Notes: generated by a model not told the origin, from the sequence alone. Shown: positions 32,403 to 39,707, counted from the first letter of the stretch. The stretch is DNA of 44,742 nucleotides from Candidatus Pacearchaeota archaeon (GCA_009694725.1 SICV01000006.1:1-44742); one strand, 5' to 3'. Numbers and translations: made by a program.

Positions 32403-32651
32403 TTACTGTTCGTCTTTGTGATAGAAATCTAATATATACACGATATTTTGTTCTTTGTTGTACTCGTATGAAAGCCTGTGTGGAGCAATATATAATTCTC
32501 GTGTTCCCTTTCTTACGTTTCTCATAGGTTTTCCAATTTCTGGATCTGATTTAATTTTTTCTATTTGTTTGATGATACGCTCTTTTGTTAGTGGATCTTT
32601 TATTTTTGTGAATAATCTCTTAAACTGTTCATCGATAATAACAGTCACCAT
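32403..32651 (-). CDS. RelE/ParE-family toxin
   Basis: 82 residues with the RelE fold pattern: VIIDEQFKRLFTKI, then KIKSDPEIGKPMRNVRKGTRELYIAPHRLSYEYNKEQNIVYILDFYHKDEQ. Basic residues (Arg, Lys) and Tyr are at the expected RNase positions. Toxins of this group cut ribosome-bound mRNA. Its start overlaps the 3' end of the AbrB-like antitoxin by 7 bp, in the usual antitoxin-first order. It lies 3 bp from the end of the convergent rhomboid gene. Confidence 0.9.
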   Translation of the reverse strand: MVTVIIDEQFKRLFTKIKDPLTKERIIKQIEKIKSDPEIGKPMRNVRKGTRELYIAPHRLSYEYNKEQNIVYILDFYHKDEQ

Positions 32652-32914
32652 GTACGCATTTCTTTAATGAATTCGTCAAATTCCATCCTCTTGTACTTTC
32701 CTTGTTCTATACGTTTGTATGCCGCTTCTGTTCTCCGAGCAAATTCTAACTCTTCGGCTATATTCTCATCGAACTTATCTGCCTTTTTGATAATAATCTG
32801 GTCATTGCTTCTGATAATCACGAGTTTGTCTCCTTCGTCTATTCCTTTTCGTAAATCTGCAGGAATAACTATTTGACCTTTCGAACTCATACGTGTAATG
32901 TCTATTTGTGCCAT
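32645..32914 (-). CDS. AbrB/MazE-type antitoxin
   Basis: 89 residues. The N-terminal swapped-hairpin DNA-binding domain reads ITRMSSKGQIVIPADLRKGI, then DKLVIIRSNDQIIIKK. The C-terminal helix (AYKRIEQGKYKRMEFDEFIKEM) probably wraps the toxin. A TATA box (about 32935-32943) lies 26 nt upstream, and a 16-bp palindrome sits between it and the start, which fits autorepression. Confidence 0.92.
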   Translation of the reverse strand: MAQIDITRMSSKGQIVIPADLRKGIDEGDKLVIIRSNDQIIIKKADKFDENIAEELEFARRTEAAYKRIEQGKYKRMEFDEFIKEMRTW

Positions 32915-32915
32915 G

Positions 32916-32931
32916 GTAAGATTATTCTTAC
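32916..32931. promoter_or_regulatory. Operator-like palindrome of the toxin-antitoxin operon
   Basis: GTAAGA-TTAT-TCTTAC is a perfect inverted repeat ending one base from the antitoxin start codon and starting just downstream of its TATA box. Binding of the AbrB-like antitoxin here would block transcription initiation. Confidence 0.65.
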
Positions 32932-33021
32932 AAACTATATAAACGCTTCGTTTCCTTGCTTCTTTTCTCTTTTTCTACCCAGTGATAAGCTTTTAAAAGC
33001 ACCTGGGCGTGACATGAACAT

Positions 33022-33094
33022 GCCCTTGTCGTCTAGAGGTCAAGGACGAGGCCCTTTCGCGGCCTAAACCCGGGTTCAAATCCCGGCGGGGGCA
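33022..33094 (+). tRNA. tRNA-Glu(UUC)
   Basis: The acceptor GCCCTTG pairs with CGGGGGC (two G-U pairs), discriminator A. The anticodon arm is AGGCC-CTTTCGC-GGCCT with anticodon TTC. The T arm is CCGGG-TTCAAAT-CCCGG. No intron, CCA not encoded. A TATA box (CTTTTAAAAG, about 32990-32999) lies 28 nt upstream. Confidence 0.95.
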
Positions 33095-33172
33095 TATTAC
33101 TTTTATGAACACGTTTGTGTGTCTTTTTTGAGTGAGGGGAAACGCATATAAAGGGGATTTCTACTCATATTC

Positions 33173-34126
33173 ATGCAAGTCAATGATTTAATCTTTAAAG
33201 AACTGTTAAAACGCGGATATTCTTTGGAAGGGAACACGCGCGTTTGGAATATTGCTGATTCGAAGTTATGGTATTTGACTCCTGAACAGGCAAAGGGATA
33301 TCTCTCGCTTGATTCCGAACCTAATTATCGGAATGCAACCGGACAACCGCAAGGGCAAGATTTATTGAAAGAAAGCGCTCAAGAGATCTTGGAATTGGTA
33401 GGTGATGCAGTGTTTAATATTGTAGATCTGGGTTGCGGAGATGGTAAAAAGGCAGCTTCTCTTATTATAGAACTGAAAAAACAACGCCCTACTCTTAAGT
33501 TGCGCTATTGTCCCGTTGATATTAGTGGATATATGGTTTCTGCTGCTATTGAAACCTTTTCTAAGCTTAAAATTGGTGAAATTGTTGAGTTTAAGTATAA
33601 TATTTCTGATTTTGAGAACTTAGAAAACATCACTCCCTTGTTGCGTAAAGAAGGGTTCAAACGGAATGTAATTTTACTCTTGGGAAATACCTTGGGTAAC
33701 TTTGAAGTTAATGAACTGCTCTATGAAATTCGTACAGGGATGACGGACGGAGATGTCTTTATTGTTGATACTGCTATTGATGATCATAAACAAGAAGCTC
33801 GTGCAGAATCATATCGTTTAAACAAACAAGCAAATGAATGGATGATTCATATTCCGTTGCAACTTGGCTTGACCCGGAAAGAAGTAGAGTTTGGAGCTCG
33901 TTTCCGTAATCAACGCATTGAAATTTATTATTCTATCTTAGTTGATAAAAATATTAAGTTTCAGGATAAATCGGTGCGTTTCACGAAAGGGGATCAGATT
34001 ATTGTTGCGGTTGGGTACAAGCATGATCTCTCTGACTTGCTTACGTACCTCAATATGCATTTTGATGCGGTTACCGTGAAGGTTTCGCACGATAAGTCGA
34101 AAGTGTTGGCTATTTGTACGAGATAG
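33173..34126 (+). CDS. EgtD-like SAM-dependent histidine methyltransferase family protein
   Basis: 317 residues. The SAM-binding motif I is NIVDLGCGDGKKAA, motif II CPVDISGYM, and LLGNTLGNF follows. The C-terminal part ends GYKHDLSDLLTYL with AVTVKVSHD. The layout fits the Methyltransf_33/EgtD family, whose bacterial and fungal members trimethylate histidine for ergothioneine. No other ergothioneine gene is present, so the substrate is uncertain; other EgtD-like proteins may modify other targets. The N-terminal ~60 residues (LWYLTPEQAKGYLSL) differ from the canonical N-terminus. The TATA box ATATAAAGG lies about 24 nt upstream (leaderless). Confidence 0.85.
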   Translation: MQVNDLIFKELLKRGYSLEGNTRVWNIADSKLWYLTPEQAKGYLSLDSEPNYRNATGQPQGQDLLKESAQEILELVGDAVFNIVDLGCGDGKKAASLIIELKKQRPTLKLRYCPVDISGYMVSAAIETFSKLKIGEIVEFKYNISDFENLENITPLLRKEGFKRNVILLLGNTLGNFEVNELLYEIRTGMTDGDVFIVDTAIDDHKQEARAESYRLNKQANEWMIHIPLQLGLTRKEVEFGARFRNQRIEIYYSILVDKNIKFQDKSVRFTKGDQIIVAVGYKHDLSDLLTYLNMHFDAVTVKVSHDKSKVLAICTR

Positions 34127-34143
34127 TTTTGTGTAAGAAGTAA

Positions 34144-34545
34144 TTATTTTTGTAGTTCGAGTCCTTGTGCAGTCCGTCTTTCTTGTTCTCTTTGTTTGAG
34201 ATGTTCTTTACGTGCTTCGTTCCATTGCGTATAGTTGTATTGCAATTGGCAGGGTTTGTCGGGATCTGAATAAGTGAGAAGTCCTTCTCTGAGTTTTATA
34301 TAATCTCGATAGACTCTCGGGTTGGTCTGTCTATTGTTTAACCAGCCCTGTATATAGGTTGCTTCTCGTTGCATGAGGGAAGGATCAAGCCTAAATATCT
34401 CAACTATTTCTTTATCTTCGATTATTTCTTTGACACGTAATGCGTCCACCCTTTCAGGAATACATATTTCAATTGAACAGTCTTGTGAATTTTCACGCAC
34501 TAAAAGGTATAATCCGTTCTCCACATCCGTAGTTTGTTTAATCAT
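34144..34545 (-). CDS. Hypothetical protein
   Basis: 133 residues, soluble, no family recognised. The N-terminal half is beta-rich (GLYLLVRENSQDCSIEICIP). The C-terminal third is a charged helix (WNEARKEHLKQREQERRTA). A TATA element (TTTAAAAATA on the minus strand, about 34567-34576) lies 26 nt before the ATG. It lies downstream of, and is convergent with, the methyltransferase gene. Confidence 0.62.
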   Translation of the reverse strand: MIKQTTDVENGLYLLVRENSQDCSIEICIPERVDALRVKEIIEDKEIVEIFRLDPSLMQREATYIQGWLNNRQTNPRVYRDYIKLREGLLTYSDPDKPCQLQYNYTQWNEARKEHLKQREQERRTAQGLELQK

Positions 34546-34582
34546 TTTTCTTATATATGGCGATTATTTTTAAAGATAGTGA

Positions 34583-34737
34583 TGGTCCTGCCAAGATTTG
34601 AACTTGGGACCCCCGCTGTCCTCAGGCGTAGGGGGAAACCCCTTACGCATCACCCCTAAACGGGAGACGACAACCTCTTCCTTATGGAGGAGGCTCATAT
34701 AAGAGCGGTGCTCTAAACCGGGCTGAGCTACAGGACC
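34583..34737 (-). tRNA. tRNA-Ile(UAU) with a ~79-nt intron
   Basis: Minus strand. The acceptor GGTCCTG pairs with CAGGACC, discriminator A. The D arm is GCTC...GAGC. The anticodon stem is CCGCT/AGCGG with loop CTTATA-intron-C, giving anticodon TAT, which reads AUA (Ile). The T arm is CCAAG-TTCAAAT-CTTGG. The intron (about 34619-34697) sits after position 37. Most archaea read AUA with an agmatidine-modified CAU tRNA; UAU-type tRNA-Ile is known in Nanoarchaeum and Korarchaeum, which lack TiaS. CCA is not encoded. Confidence 0.88.
34626..34656 (+). repeat. Palindromic hairpin element in tRNA-Ile intron
   Basis: GCGTAGGGGG-AAA-CCCCTTACGC followed by ATCACCCC, 31 nt. It is the same sequence as 9471-9500 (read on the minus strand), but here on the plus strand, so it is antisense to the tRNA. 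Two differences only: one G insertion and one C-to-T change. Confidence 0.8.
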
Positions 34738-34775
34738 GATGAAGCAAACGGGGCGAGGTTCTTTAAGGTTACGGT

Positions 34776-35891
34776 TTAGTAATGTTCTCGTCGTTGTGCG
34801 CGCATCACTACTCGTGTTTGTGCTTCCTGTGCGAGCATGTTAAAGAGGGGCAAGATACTTCGTTGGGTGCCTAGTTTACCGGTGCAGGTTATAGGGAGAC
34901 CTAATTCGGAGAGTAACGAGGGTTTAATACCAAACATATCGGCAACGTCTCCTGGTTTGAGATAAAAAGTGTCTGTTCGTTTGAGCGCCCAACGTGCGAG
35001 ATCACTTCCGGACACTTTTCTTGTTTTGTTTATGAGGCATGAGGGAAGGGTGCCTCGGGTGGTGTTGTCTCGGATACGTTCTTTCTTTTTTCCGGTATGC
35101 TGGGCTGCTTCTGCAAGGGTATATCGTTCGAGAGGATTCAAGCTATGCTCTTGGAGATAGCGTTCAATACGAGCAGGGAGATAGTCCCGGGTGAGTCCTT
35201 GATAGAACTCATCGTTCTTTTTGGGGAGGAACGTGTGTTCGAGTGTAGTGTTATGTACTTTTGCAAGTAATGCTCCTAACTGGTAGGTGTCCAGATAATT
35301 TTGAGGTGGCCAGCTATGTGTTGGCTGGTTTTTGGCAGGTTGTACAAATCCTGCTTTGAGGATTCGTTCGGCGAGCGGATGATCACAGACAAGCCAATCA
35401 GTGAGTGTTTCATGGGGAATGAGGTGCCATTCGCGTACACGAGGAGGGGCTTGTTTATTTCGTCTCCGTTGTTCAGCAATGTGGTGCTGTTGTTTTGTAA
35501 AGTAATCAAACCAGCTTACGCCCGTGTATGCGTTATACAGTGTTTCGAGTCTTTCTTCTGGTTTCTTTTTTTCGAGCTGTGGGGGACTTATTCCCTTTGA
35601 GCCAATTATAATCTCTTCACATGGTTTTTCCCATTGCATACTAATGACGCTTGCAAGTGTGTTTGTTTGATAAGGGATCCGTTCCCCTTCAAGTGGTCTG
35701 TGTATTCCTTCATGTACTAAGAGTCTTGCTTGTTCGAGTTGTCGAATACAATAGGCACTCATCCCTAGTTTTCGTTGTACTCCTCGCCCATAGTAGTCTT
35801 CCCCCCCTATTACTAAGGGGCAGGAGAGGGAGGGAACCACGGTTTGTTGATGTTTGATAAGGATGCGGAGATCTAGTTCTGAGTTGAGCAT
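34776..35891 (-). CDS. Hypothetical protein with HTH/excisionase-like C-terminal domains
   Basis: 371 residues from the ATG at 35891, preferred over one six codons earlier because a TATA box is centred 25 nt upstream. The N-terminal two thirds are unassigned, with NAYTGVSWFDYF and many basic residues (AEQRRRNKQAPPRVREW). The C-terminal third has two helix-turn-helix-like units: YTLAEAAQHTGKKKERI... with KVSGSDLARWALKR, and LKPGDVADMFGIKPSLLSEL. Both resemble MerR/excisionase DNA-binding modules. It may be a DNA-binding regulator or a mobile-element-derived protein. It is monocistronic. Confidence 0.62.
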   Translation of the reverse strand: MLNSELDLRILIKHQQTVVPSLSCPLVIGGEDYYGRGVQRKLGMSAYCIRQLEQARLLVHEGIHRPLEGERIPYQTNTLASVISMQWEKPCEEIIIGSKGISPPQLEKKKPEERLETLYNAYTGVSWFDYFTKQQHHIAEQRRRNKQAPPRVREWHLIPHETLTDWLVCDHPLAERILKAGFVQPAKNQPTHSWPPQNYLDTYQLGALLAKVHNTTLEHTFLPKKNDEFYQGLTRDYLPARIERYLQEHSLNPLERYTLAEAAQHTGKKKERIRDNTTRGTLPSCLINKTRKVSGSDLARWALKRTDTFYLKPGDVADMFGIKPSLLSELGLPITCTGKLGTQRSILPLFNMLAQEAQTRVVMRAQRREHY

Positions 35892-35910
35892 ACTTTTTTC
35901 TCCCCTCAAT

Positions 35911-35920
35911 CTATATATAC
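35911..35920. promoter_or_regulatory. Shared TATA box of divergent leaderless genes
   Basis: CTATATATAC is centred about 25 nt from both the minus-strand ATG at 35891 and the plus-strand ATG at 35941. It is the second such symmetric arrangement in the window. Confidence 0.6.
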
Positions 35921-35940
35921 TTTATCGCAATTTTGTATCC

Positions 35941-36504
35941 ATGATTATTGGTGTGACCGGATTGATTGGTTCGGGAAAGGGGGCGGTGGCGACTATGTTG
36001 GTTGCGCGAAGTTTTATTAGATTTGGGTGTTCAGATATTATTGCCGAAGAAGTTCGTACGCGAGGATTGGAGGTCACTCGTGCGCATTTGATTATGGTGG
36101 GGAATGAGATACGTGAACGTGAAGGGTCGGATGCTTTGGCGCGACGTATTATTGCAAAGATACAGGTAGGGAATAACTACGTGGTGGAAGGGTTTCGGAA
36201 TATTGCAGAAGTCAAGGCATTTCGTGAACTTCCTGACTTTTTATTGTTAGGGGTCGCTGCTGGAAAACAACGTCGGATGCACTGGGTATTTGATCGCAAG
36301 CGTGTGGGTGACCCGAATACTCTTGCTGAATTTGATGCGCTTGAACAACGGGACTTTTTACAATTTACACCCCATGGACAACAGAATGCTCTGTGTTTTG
36401 CTCTTTCTGATTACTATCTTTCGAATGAAGGGACGTTAGCGGAATTACGTACACAGTTATTTGCTGCGTTGCATCAGGGTACCAAAGCACCGGTTTCTTT
36501 ATAA
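35941..36504 (+). CDS. P-loop kinase of dephospho-CoA/nucleotide kinase type
   Basis: 187 residues from the ATG at 35941; an upstream in-frame start lies across the TATA box. The Walker A is GLIGSGKGAVA at residues 7-17. GCSDIIAEEVRTRG follows like the LID or NMP region, then NYVVEGFRNIAEVKAF resembles Walker B. The layout matches archaeal AAA-type small-molecule kinases related to dephospho-CoA kinase and adenylate kinase. The exact substrate cannot be given. The downstream frameshifted gene begins within 10-25 bp of the stop. Confidence 0.82.
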   Translation: MIIGVTGLIGSGKGAVATMLVARSFIRFGCSDIIAEEVRTRGLEVTRAHLIMVGNEIREREGSDALARRIIAKIQVGNNYVVEGFRNIAEVKAFRELPDFLLLGVAAGKQRRMHWVFDRKRVGDPNTLAEFDALEQRDFLQFTPHGQQNALCFALSDYYLSNEGTLAELRTQLFAALHQGTKAPVSL

Positions 36505-36511
36505 TTGGAGT

Positions 36512-36849
36512 GAGCGTATTGGCGTATTGGCCTATGTCGTCTCTCGTGCTCATTTCAATGGAAAGAATATTTTTGAAGTGATTCATGTCGTGACTGGCTC
36601 TCATTTGATTTGCCCTGCAGCCGTTACAACCTATGAAGCATTATGTCAAGAAATTGCCTGTGTTCGTTTTCGAGTGAAACTGTTTCATTTGACGTTGCTT
36701 CATTTACTCCACGATCGGATGATTCGAAGCACTATGAATCTCTTGCTTCTTCTCAGCAGAAAGCCCTTGATCGTATAGCTGACTCGTATCGGACACGAAA
36801 GAATGAGTTGCCGAATGGGAAGTTTCTTCCTGACAACTGGTCAGCGTAA
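36512..36849 (+). pseudogene. Frameshifted small gene, unknown family
   Basis: Frame 1 reads ERIGVLAYVVSRAHFNGKN..., continuing ...CPAAVTTYEALCQEIACVRF. After about 36670 the coding character moves to the -1 frame: SSETVSFDVASFTPRSDDSK through to LPNGKFLPDNWSA and a TAA at 36847-36849. Both halves look coding and together make one ~110-residue protein. GGAGTGA at 36507-36513 could be the Shine-Dalgarno; the start codon is unclear (perhaps TTG at 36527). A sequencing error, a real pseudogene or recoding could explain it. A CGTTTTCG run lies at the switch. Confidence 0.5.
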
Positions 36850-36881
36850 GAATTAAGTAGGCTTCTTTAATCATTTCTGGT

Positions 36882-38057
36882 ATGTTATTGGGTCTTGTTG
36901 GTCGTCCGAACGCGGGAAAAAGCACGTTTTTCAAAGCGGCGACGCTCGTGGATGTGTTGATTGCCAATTATCCGTTTGCGACGATTAAACCGAATACAGG
37001 AATTGCGTATGTGCAGATTGCGGATCTTGCTGCTGATTTTGGGAAAGTGAGTAACCCGCGTGAAGGATATGTGAAGGCAGGGAAGCGGTTTGTACCGTTT
37101 CAACTTATGGATGTTGCAGGATTGGTAGAGGGAGCGAGTGAAGGGAAAGGATTGGGGAATGCATTCTTAAGTGATTTATCTGCAGCTGATGCCTTCTTGC
37201 ATGTGGTTGATATGAGTGGGGAGACGGATAGTGAAGGGAAGCCGGCAGAGAATCATGATCCTGCTGCAGATATTCGTATTATTGAGCGAGAATTGGACTT
37301 GTGGTATCATGGGATCTTGGGAAAAGTCTGGACTGTGTTTGCACGGACGATGGAGATGCAGAAGCAGAAATTTGAACAGGCAGTGGCGAAGCAATTTTCT
37401 GGATTGAAAGTGAGTGAAGATGATGTTCGTGCAGTAGTGTTGAAGTCAAAATTGAATCAGGAGAAGCCGACTACCTGGACGGGGCAAGAAGTGTTTCAGT
37501 TTGCCCAGTTGTTGCGGAAGTATACGAAACCGATGATTATTGTGGCCAATAAAGTGGATAGACCCAATGGAAAGGGGAATTACGAACGGATGAAAACTCT
37601 CTTTGATTATTCTATTATCCCTGTGTTTGCTGATGGGGAATTGAGTTTACGTCAAGCGGATAAAGCTGGACTCATTGACTATGTGCCTGGCGCTTCTTCG
37701 TTTACTTTGAAGGAAGGGCTGAATGATAAACAGAAAGAGGCGTTACAGAGTATTCAAGAATTAATGACCACGTTTGGAAGTACGGGTGTGCAAACGGTGC
37801 TGAATCAGGCCGTGTTTGAGGTCTTACAGTATGTTGCCGTCTATCCTGCGGGATTGAAATTGGTCGATAGTAAAGGAAATGTGTTGCCTGATTGTTATTT
37901 GATGCCTCCCGGTTCAACGGCGCTTGATTTTGCATTCCGTCTCCATAGTGATATTGGGCGAGATTTTGTCAAGGCGATGCATATTAAGACCCGACAAGCA
38001 GTGGGGAAGGATTATATCATCAAGAGCGGGGATGGGTTAGAAATCCTGACGAAATAA
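36882..38057 (+). CDS. YchF/Obg-related GTPase (or ATPase) with TGS domain
   Basis: 391 residues. G1 is GRPNAGKST at residues 7-15, G3 DVAGLVEGASEGKGLGNAFL, and G4 ANKVD. The helical insertion between G3 and G4 and the C-terminal TGS domain (GNVLPDCYLMPPGSTALDFAF, MHIKTRQAVGKDYIIKSGDGLEI) are as in archaeal YchF-related proteins. These bind ribosomes and act in translation quality control; the nucleotide preference (ATP or GTP) cannot be decided here. A TATA-like element lies about 30 nt upstream. Confidence 0.93.
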   Translation: MLLGLVGRPNAGKSTFFKAATLVDVLIANYPFATIKPNTGIAYVQIADLAADFGKVSNPREGYVKAGKRFVPFQLMDVAGLVEGASEGKGLGNAFLSDLSAADAFLHVVDMSGETDSEGKPAENHDPAADIRIIERELDLWYHGILGKVWTVFARTMEMQKQKFEQAVAKQFSGLKVSEDDVRAVVLKSKLNQEKPTTWTGQEVFQFAQLLRKYTKPMIIVANKVDRPNGKGNYERMKTLFDYSIIPVFADGELSLRQADKAGLIDYVPGASSFTLKEGLNDKQKEALQSIQELMTTFGSTGVQTVLNQAVFEVLQYVAVYPAGLKLVDSKGNVLPDCYLMPPGSTALDFAFRLHSDIGRDFVKAMHIKTRQAVGKDYIIKSGDGLEILTK

Positions 38058-38086
38058 GATATTTTTATAAACTTTAACTCTTTTTG

Positions 38087-38236
38087 ATGACTGTGGTTAT
38101 ATCTTCAAGTAAAAAATTAACGCGGAATATAACTTTTAAGCAGTATGTAACACAATTCCTTCGGTCTCAAGAAGGTTATATCTCCATTAAGGAAGCGTTG
38201 AGAGAAGCTGAGAAGAAGTGGCCACGAGTTCGTTAG
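38087..38236 (+). CDS. Small protein, 49 residues
   Basis: The ORF begins MTVVISSSKKLTRNITFKQY and ends with EKKWPRVR; the middle (GYISIKEALREAEKKW) is an amphipathic helix. It is basic overall, with coding-like composition. TTTTATAAAC at 38063-38072 lies about 20 nt upstream. The stop lies 7 bp from the end of the convergent ribbon-helix-helix gene. It might be a small nucleic-acid-binding protein; no family was recognised. Confidence 0.55.
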   Translation: MTVVISSSKKLTRNITFKQYVTQFLRSQEGYISIKEALREAEKKWPRVR

Positions 38237-38243
38237 CTGGATA

Positions 38244-38444
38244 TTATTTCAGTCGTTTTCGTGAAAATAATCCTACAAATTTATCATCTAATTTGTCTGA
38301 GTGTGACGATTTGAGATTGATGACTGAGCGACGAATGATAGACTCGGCACATTCGGGAACTGATTGGAGTTCACGTTTTGCTCGCTTTTCTAAGCGTTGA
38401 TAGACTTCCCGATCGACTGAAACGGTGAAGGAGGTACGTGCCAT
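38244..38444 (-). CDS. Ribbon-helix-helix (CopG/Arc-like) DNA-binding protein
   Basis: 66 residues. The N-terminal strand ARTSFTVSVDREVYQRLEKRAKR, then helix-turn CAESIIRRSVINL, follow the RHH pattern. Such proteins dimerise and place a beta-ribbon in the DNA major groove. The ATG overlaps the stop of the upstream membrane-protein gene by 1 bp (TAATG). It may regulate this two-gene operon. Confidence 0.8.
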   Translation of the reverse strand: MARTSFTVSVDREVYQRLEKRAKRELQSVPECAESIIRRSVINLKSSHSDKLDDKFVGLFSRKRLK

Positions 38445-38722
38445 TATTTCTTCCGTTCAACATATACTTTCTGAACTGCAAACGACTTGTAGATGCCTTC
38501 TAAGATGTCAGTGCCGGCATAGCCTGCAAGCAAACTCAAGCGTTTATCAAAGTCAAAGATGATGCCTGTGAAGACGCCAATGATAATGGCAATCACGATT
38601 GTAATGAGGTAATAGTGCCAGAGGATACGTCGTCTGAGGGAAAGTGCTTTCAATAAACCTACGACGCCCCTCGTGAGTCCACCGAGTGCGCCTAAGAGAG
38701 CAGCAGCAACAATCACTTCCAT
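38444..38722 (-). CDS. Small membrane protein, two to three helices
   Basis: 92 residues: an N-terminal Gly/Ala-rich helix (VIVAAALLGALGGLTRGVVGLL), a basic loop (SLRRR), a second helix (LITIVIAIIIGVFTGIIF), then a shorter hydrophobic segment and a basic end (YVERKK). The topology is holin-like, but no family is assigned. A TATA element (CTTATATACAAC, minus strand, about 38741-38752) lies 24 nt upstream. It is the first gene of an operon with the RHH protein. Confidence 0.7.
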   Translation of the reverse strand: MEVIVAAALLGALGGLTRGVVGLLKALSLRRRILWHYYLITIVIAIIIGVFTGIIFDFDKRLSLLAGYAGTDILEGIYKSFAVQKVYVERKK

Positions 38723-38813
38723 TATGACGAGTGAGCGATTGTTGTATATAAGAGTTACGTTTCTACTTCTCTACCGCATACAATCTTAAAAAGGATGTTC
38801 TTTTCTCAAGGAG

Positions 38814-39035
38814 ATGGGGATGAAGATTACAGTCAAAGCGCGGTTTAATACATCGCATGAGAAGCTTGAAGCGTTCGGGAATAATATGTATCTGGCCTAT
38901 CTTATGCTCCCTGAAGATGCAGAGAGTGGGAAGGTCTTGGCGATGTTGTTATCTAAGAAAATGGGTGTTCCTCCGACTCGTGTGGAGTTTGCAGGGAAAG
39001 ATGTACGCGGTTATTTTGTGTTTGAGTATTTGTAA
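38814..39035 (+). CDS. DUF167/YggU-like protein
   Basis: 73 residues. MKITVKARFNTSHEKLEAFGNN, then LMLPEDAESGKVLAMLLSKKMGVPPTRVEF and GYFVFEYL follow the DUF167 pattern of a small alpha/beta fold of unknown function. The ATG at 38814 is 26 nt from a TATA-like CTTAAAAAGG (leaderless). A second in-frame ATG at 38820 follows AAGGAG with good spacing and is an alternative. Confidence 0.82.
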   Translation: MGMKITVKARFNTSHEKLEAFGNNMYLAYLMLPEDAESGKVLAMLLSKKMGVPPTRVEFAGKDVRGYFVFEYL

Positions 39036-39056
39036 TTTTTGTTATTTTACTGGTTT

Positions 39057-39093
39057 GATATCGAGTGTATGTTCTTGATGAAGAGTTTAGGGC
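39057..39093 (+). repeat. Dispersed intergenic repeat, copy D (diverged)
   Basis: GATATCGAGTGTATGTT then CTTGATGAAGAGTTTAGG. It shares the exact GTTCTTGATGA block with copy A. Located between the DUF167 gene and the promoter of the metallopeptidase gene. Confidence 0.45.
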
Positions 39094-39181
39094 AGCCAGG
39101 TGTACTTTTCTGAGTATTCAGGTTTATCCTCCTGAATCCTTAAATAGGGATGATTTCTTCTGATGCGATGAGAGGTGTGGT

Positions 39182-39622
39182 ATGAAGTATGTGTATGCGC
39201 CGGAGTTACAGGCACGAATGGAAGTGATTGTTGGTGCGTTAGGTATGGATCATGTGATTATTGAACGGGTGAAGTGCTATCGAAGTAGTGGGAGTAGCAC
39301 CAAACGGACCATTGCGCGATGTCATACGATTGGAAAGCTCATGCAACAGACGATTGGATGTCAAGCACACTATGCGATTGAATTTTTAGAGCGGTTTGGT
39401 CGAATGAGTCAAGAGGAACAAGATAAGGTGATTATTCATGAGCTGTTGCATATTCCTAAGACGTTCGGTGGGGGGTTCAGACAGCATGACTTTGTGTGTG
39501 AAGAGAACATTGAGAAGCTGTATACCCAGCTTATGCGCTTGGAAGGGAAGCAGGTACGTTCTCCTACACCTGTTCGTTCACTTCTTCCTTCTTTTTTCAG
39601 AGTTTCATTTTCAGGATCGTAG
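39182..39622 (+). CDS. Putative metallopeptidase (HEXXH)
   Basis: 146 residues. The zinc motif HELLH in KVIIHELLHIPKTFGGGFRQHD supplies two His and the catalytic Glu; the later His or Asp in RQHD may be the third ligand. The N-terminal YVYAPELQARMEVIV and an upstream CYRSSGSSTKRTIARCH segment with two Cys resemble the archaeal and phage-type putative metallopeptidase family. GAGGTG lies 4 nt before the ATG, and a TATA box (CTTAAATA) about 40 nt before, so this mRNA has a leader. No signal peptide; function unknown. Confidence 0.85.
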   Translation: MKYVYAPELQARMEVIVGALGMDHVIIERVKCYRSSGSSTKRTIARCHTIGKLMQQTIGCQAHYAIEFLERFGRMSQEEQDKVIIHELLHIPKTFGGGFRQHDFVCEENIEKLYTQLMRLEGKQVRSPTPVRSLLPSFFRVSFSGS

Positions 39623-39707
39623 GAGAACTTCTTTTTTGTCGTCGCTAAGTCTACGAACATGTTTATATACTTGTAGATAATGATTGTGCTGAGGGATTGA
39701 AAGAAAA

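Noticed and set aside
36650-36700. Programmed -1 frameshifting
   Set aside because: No standard slippery heptamer or clear downstream pseudoknot is visible, so a plain frameshift is preferred.
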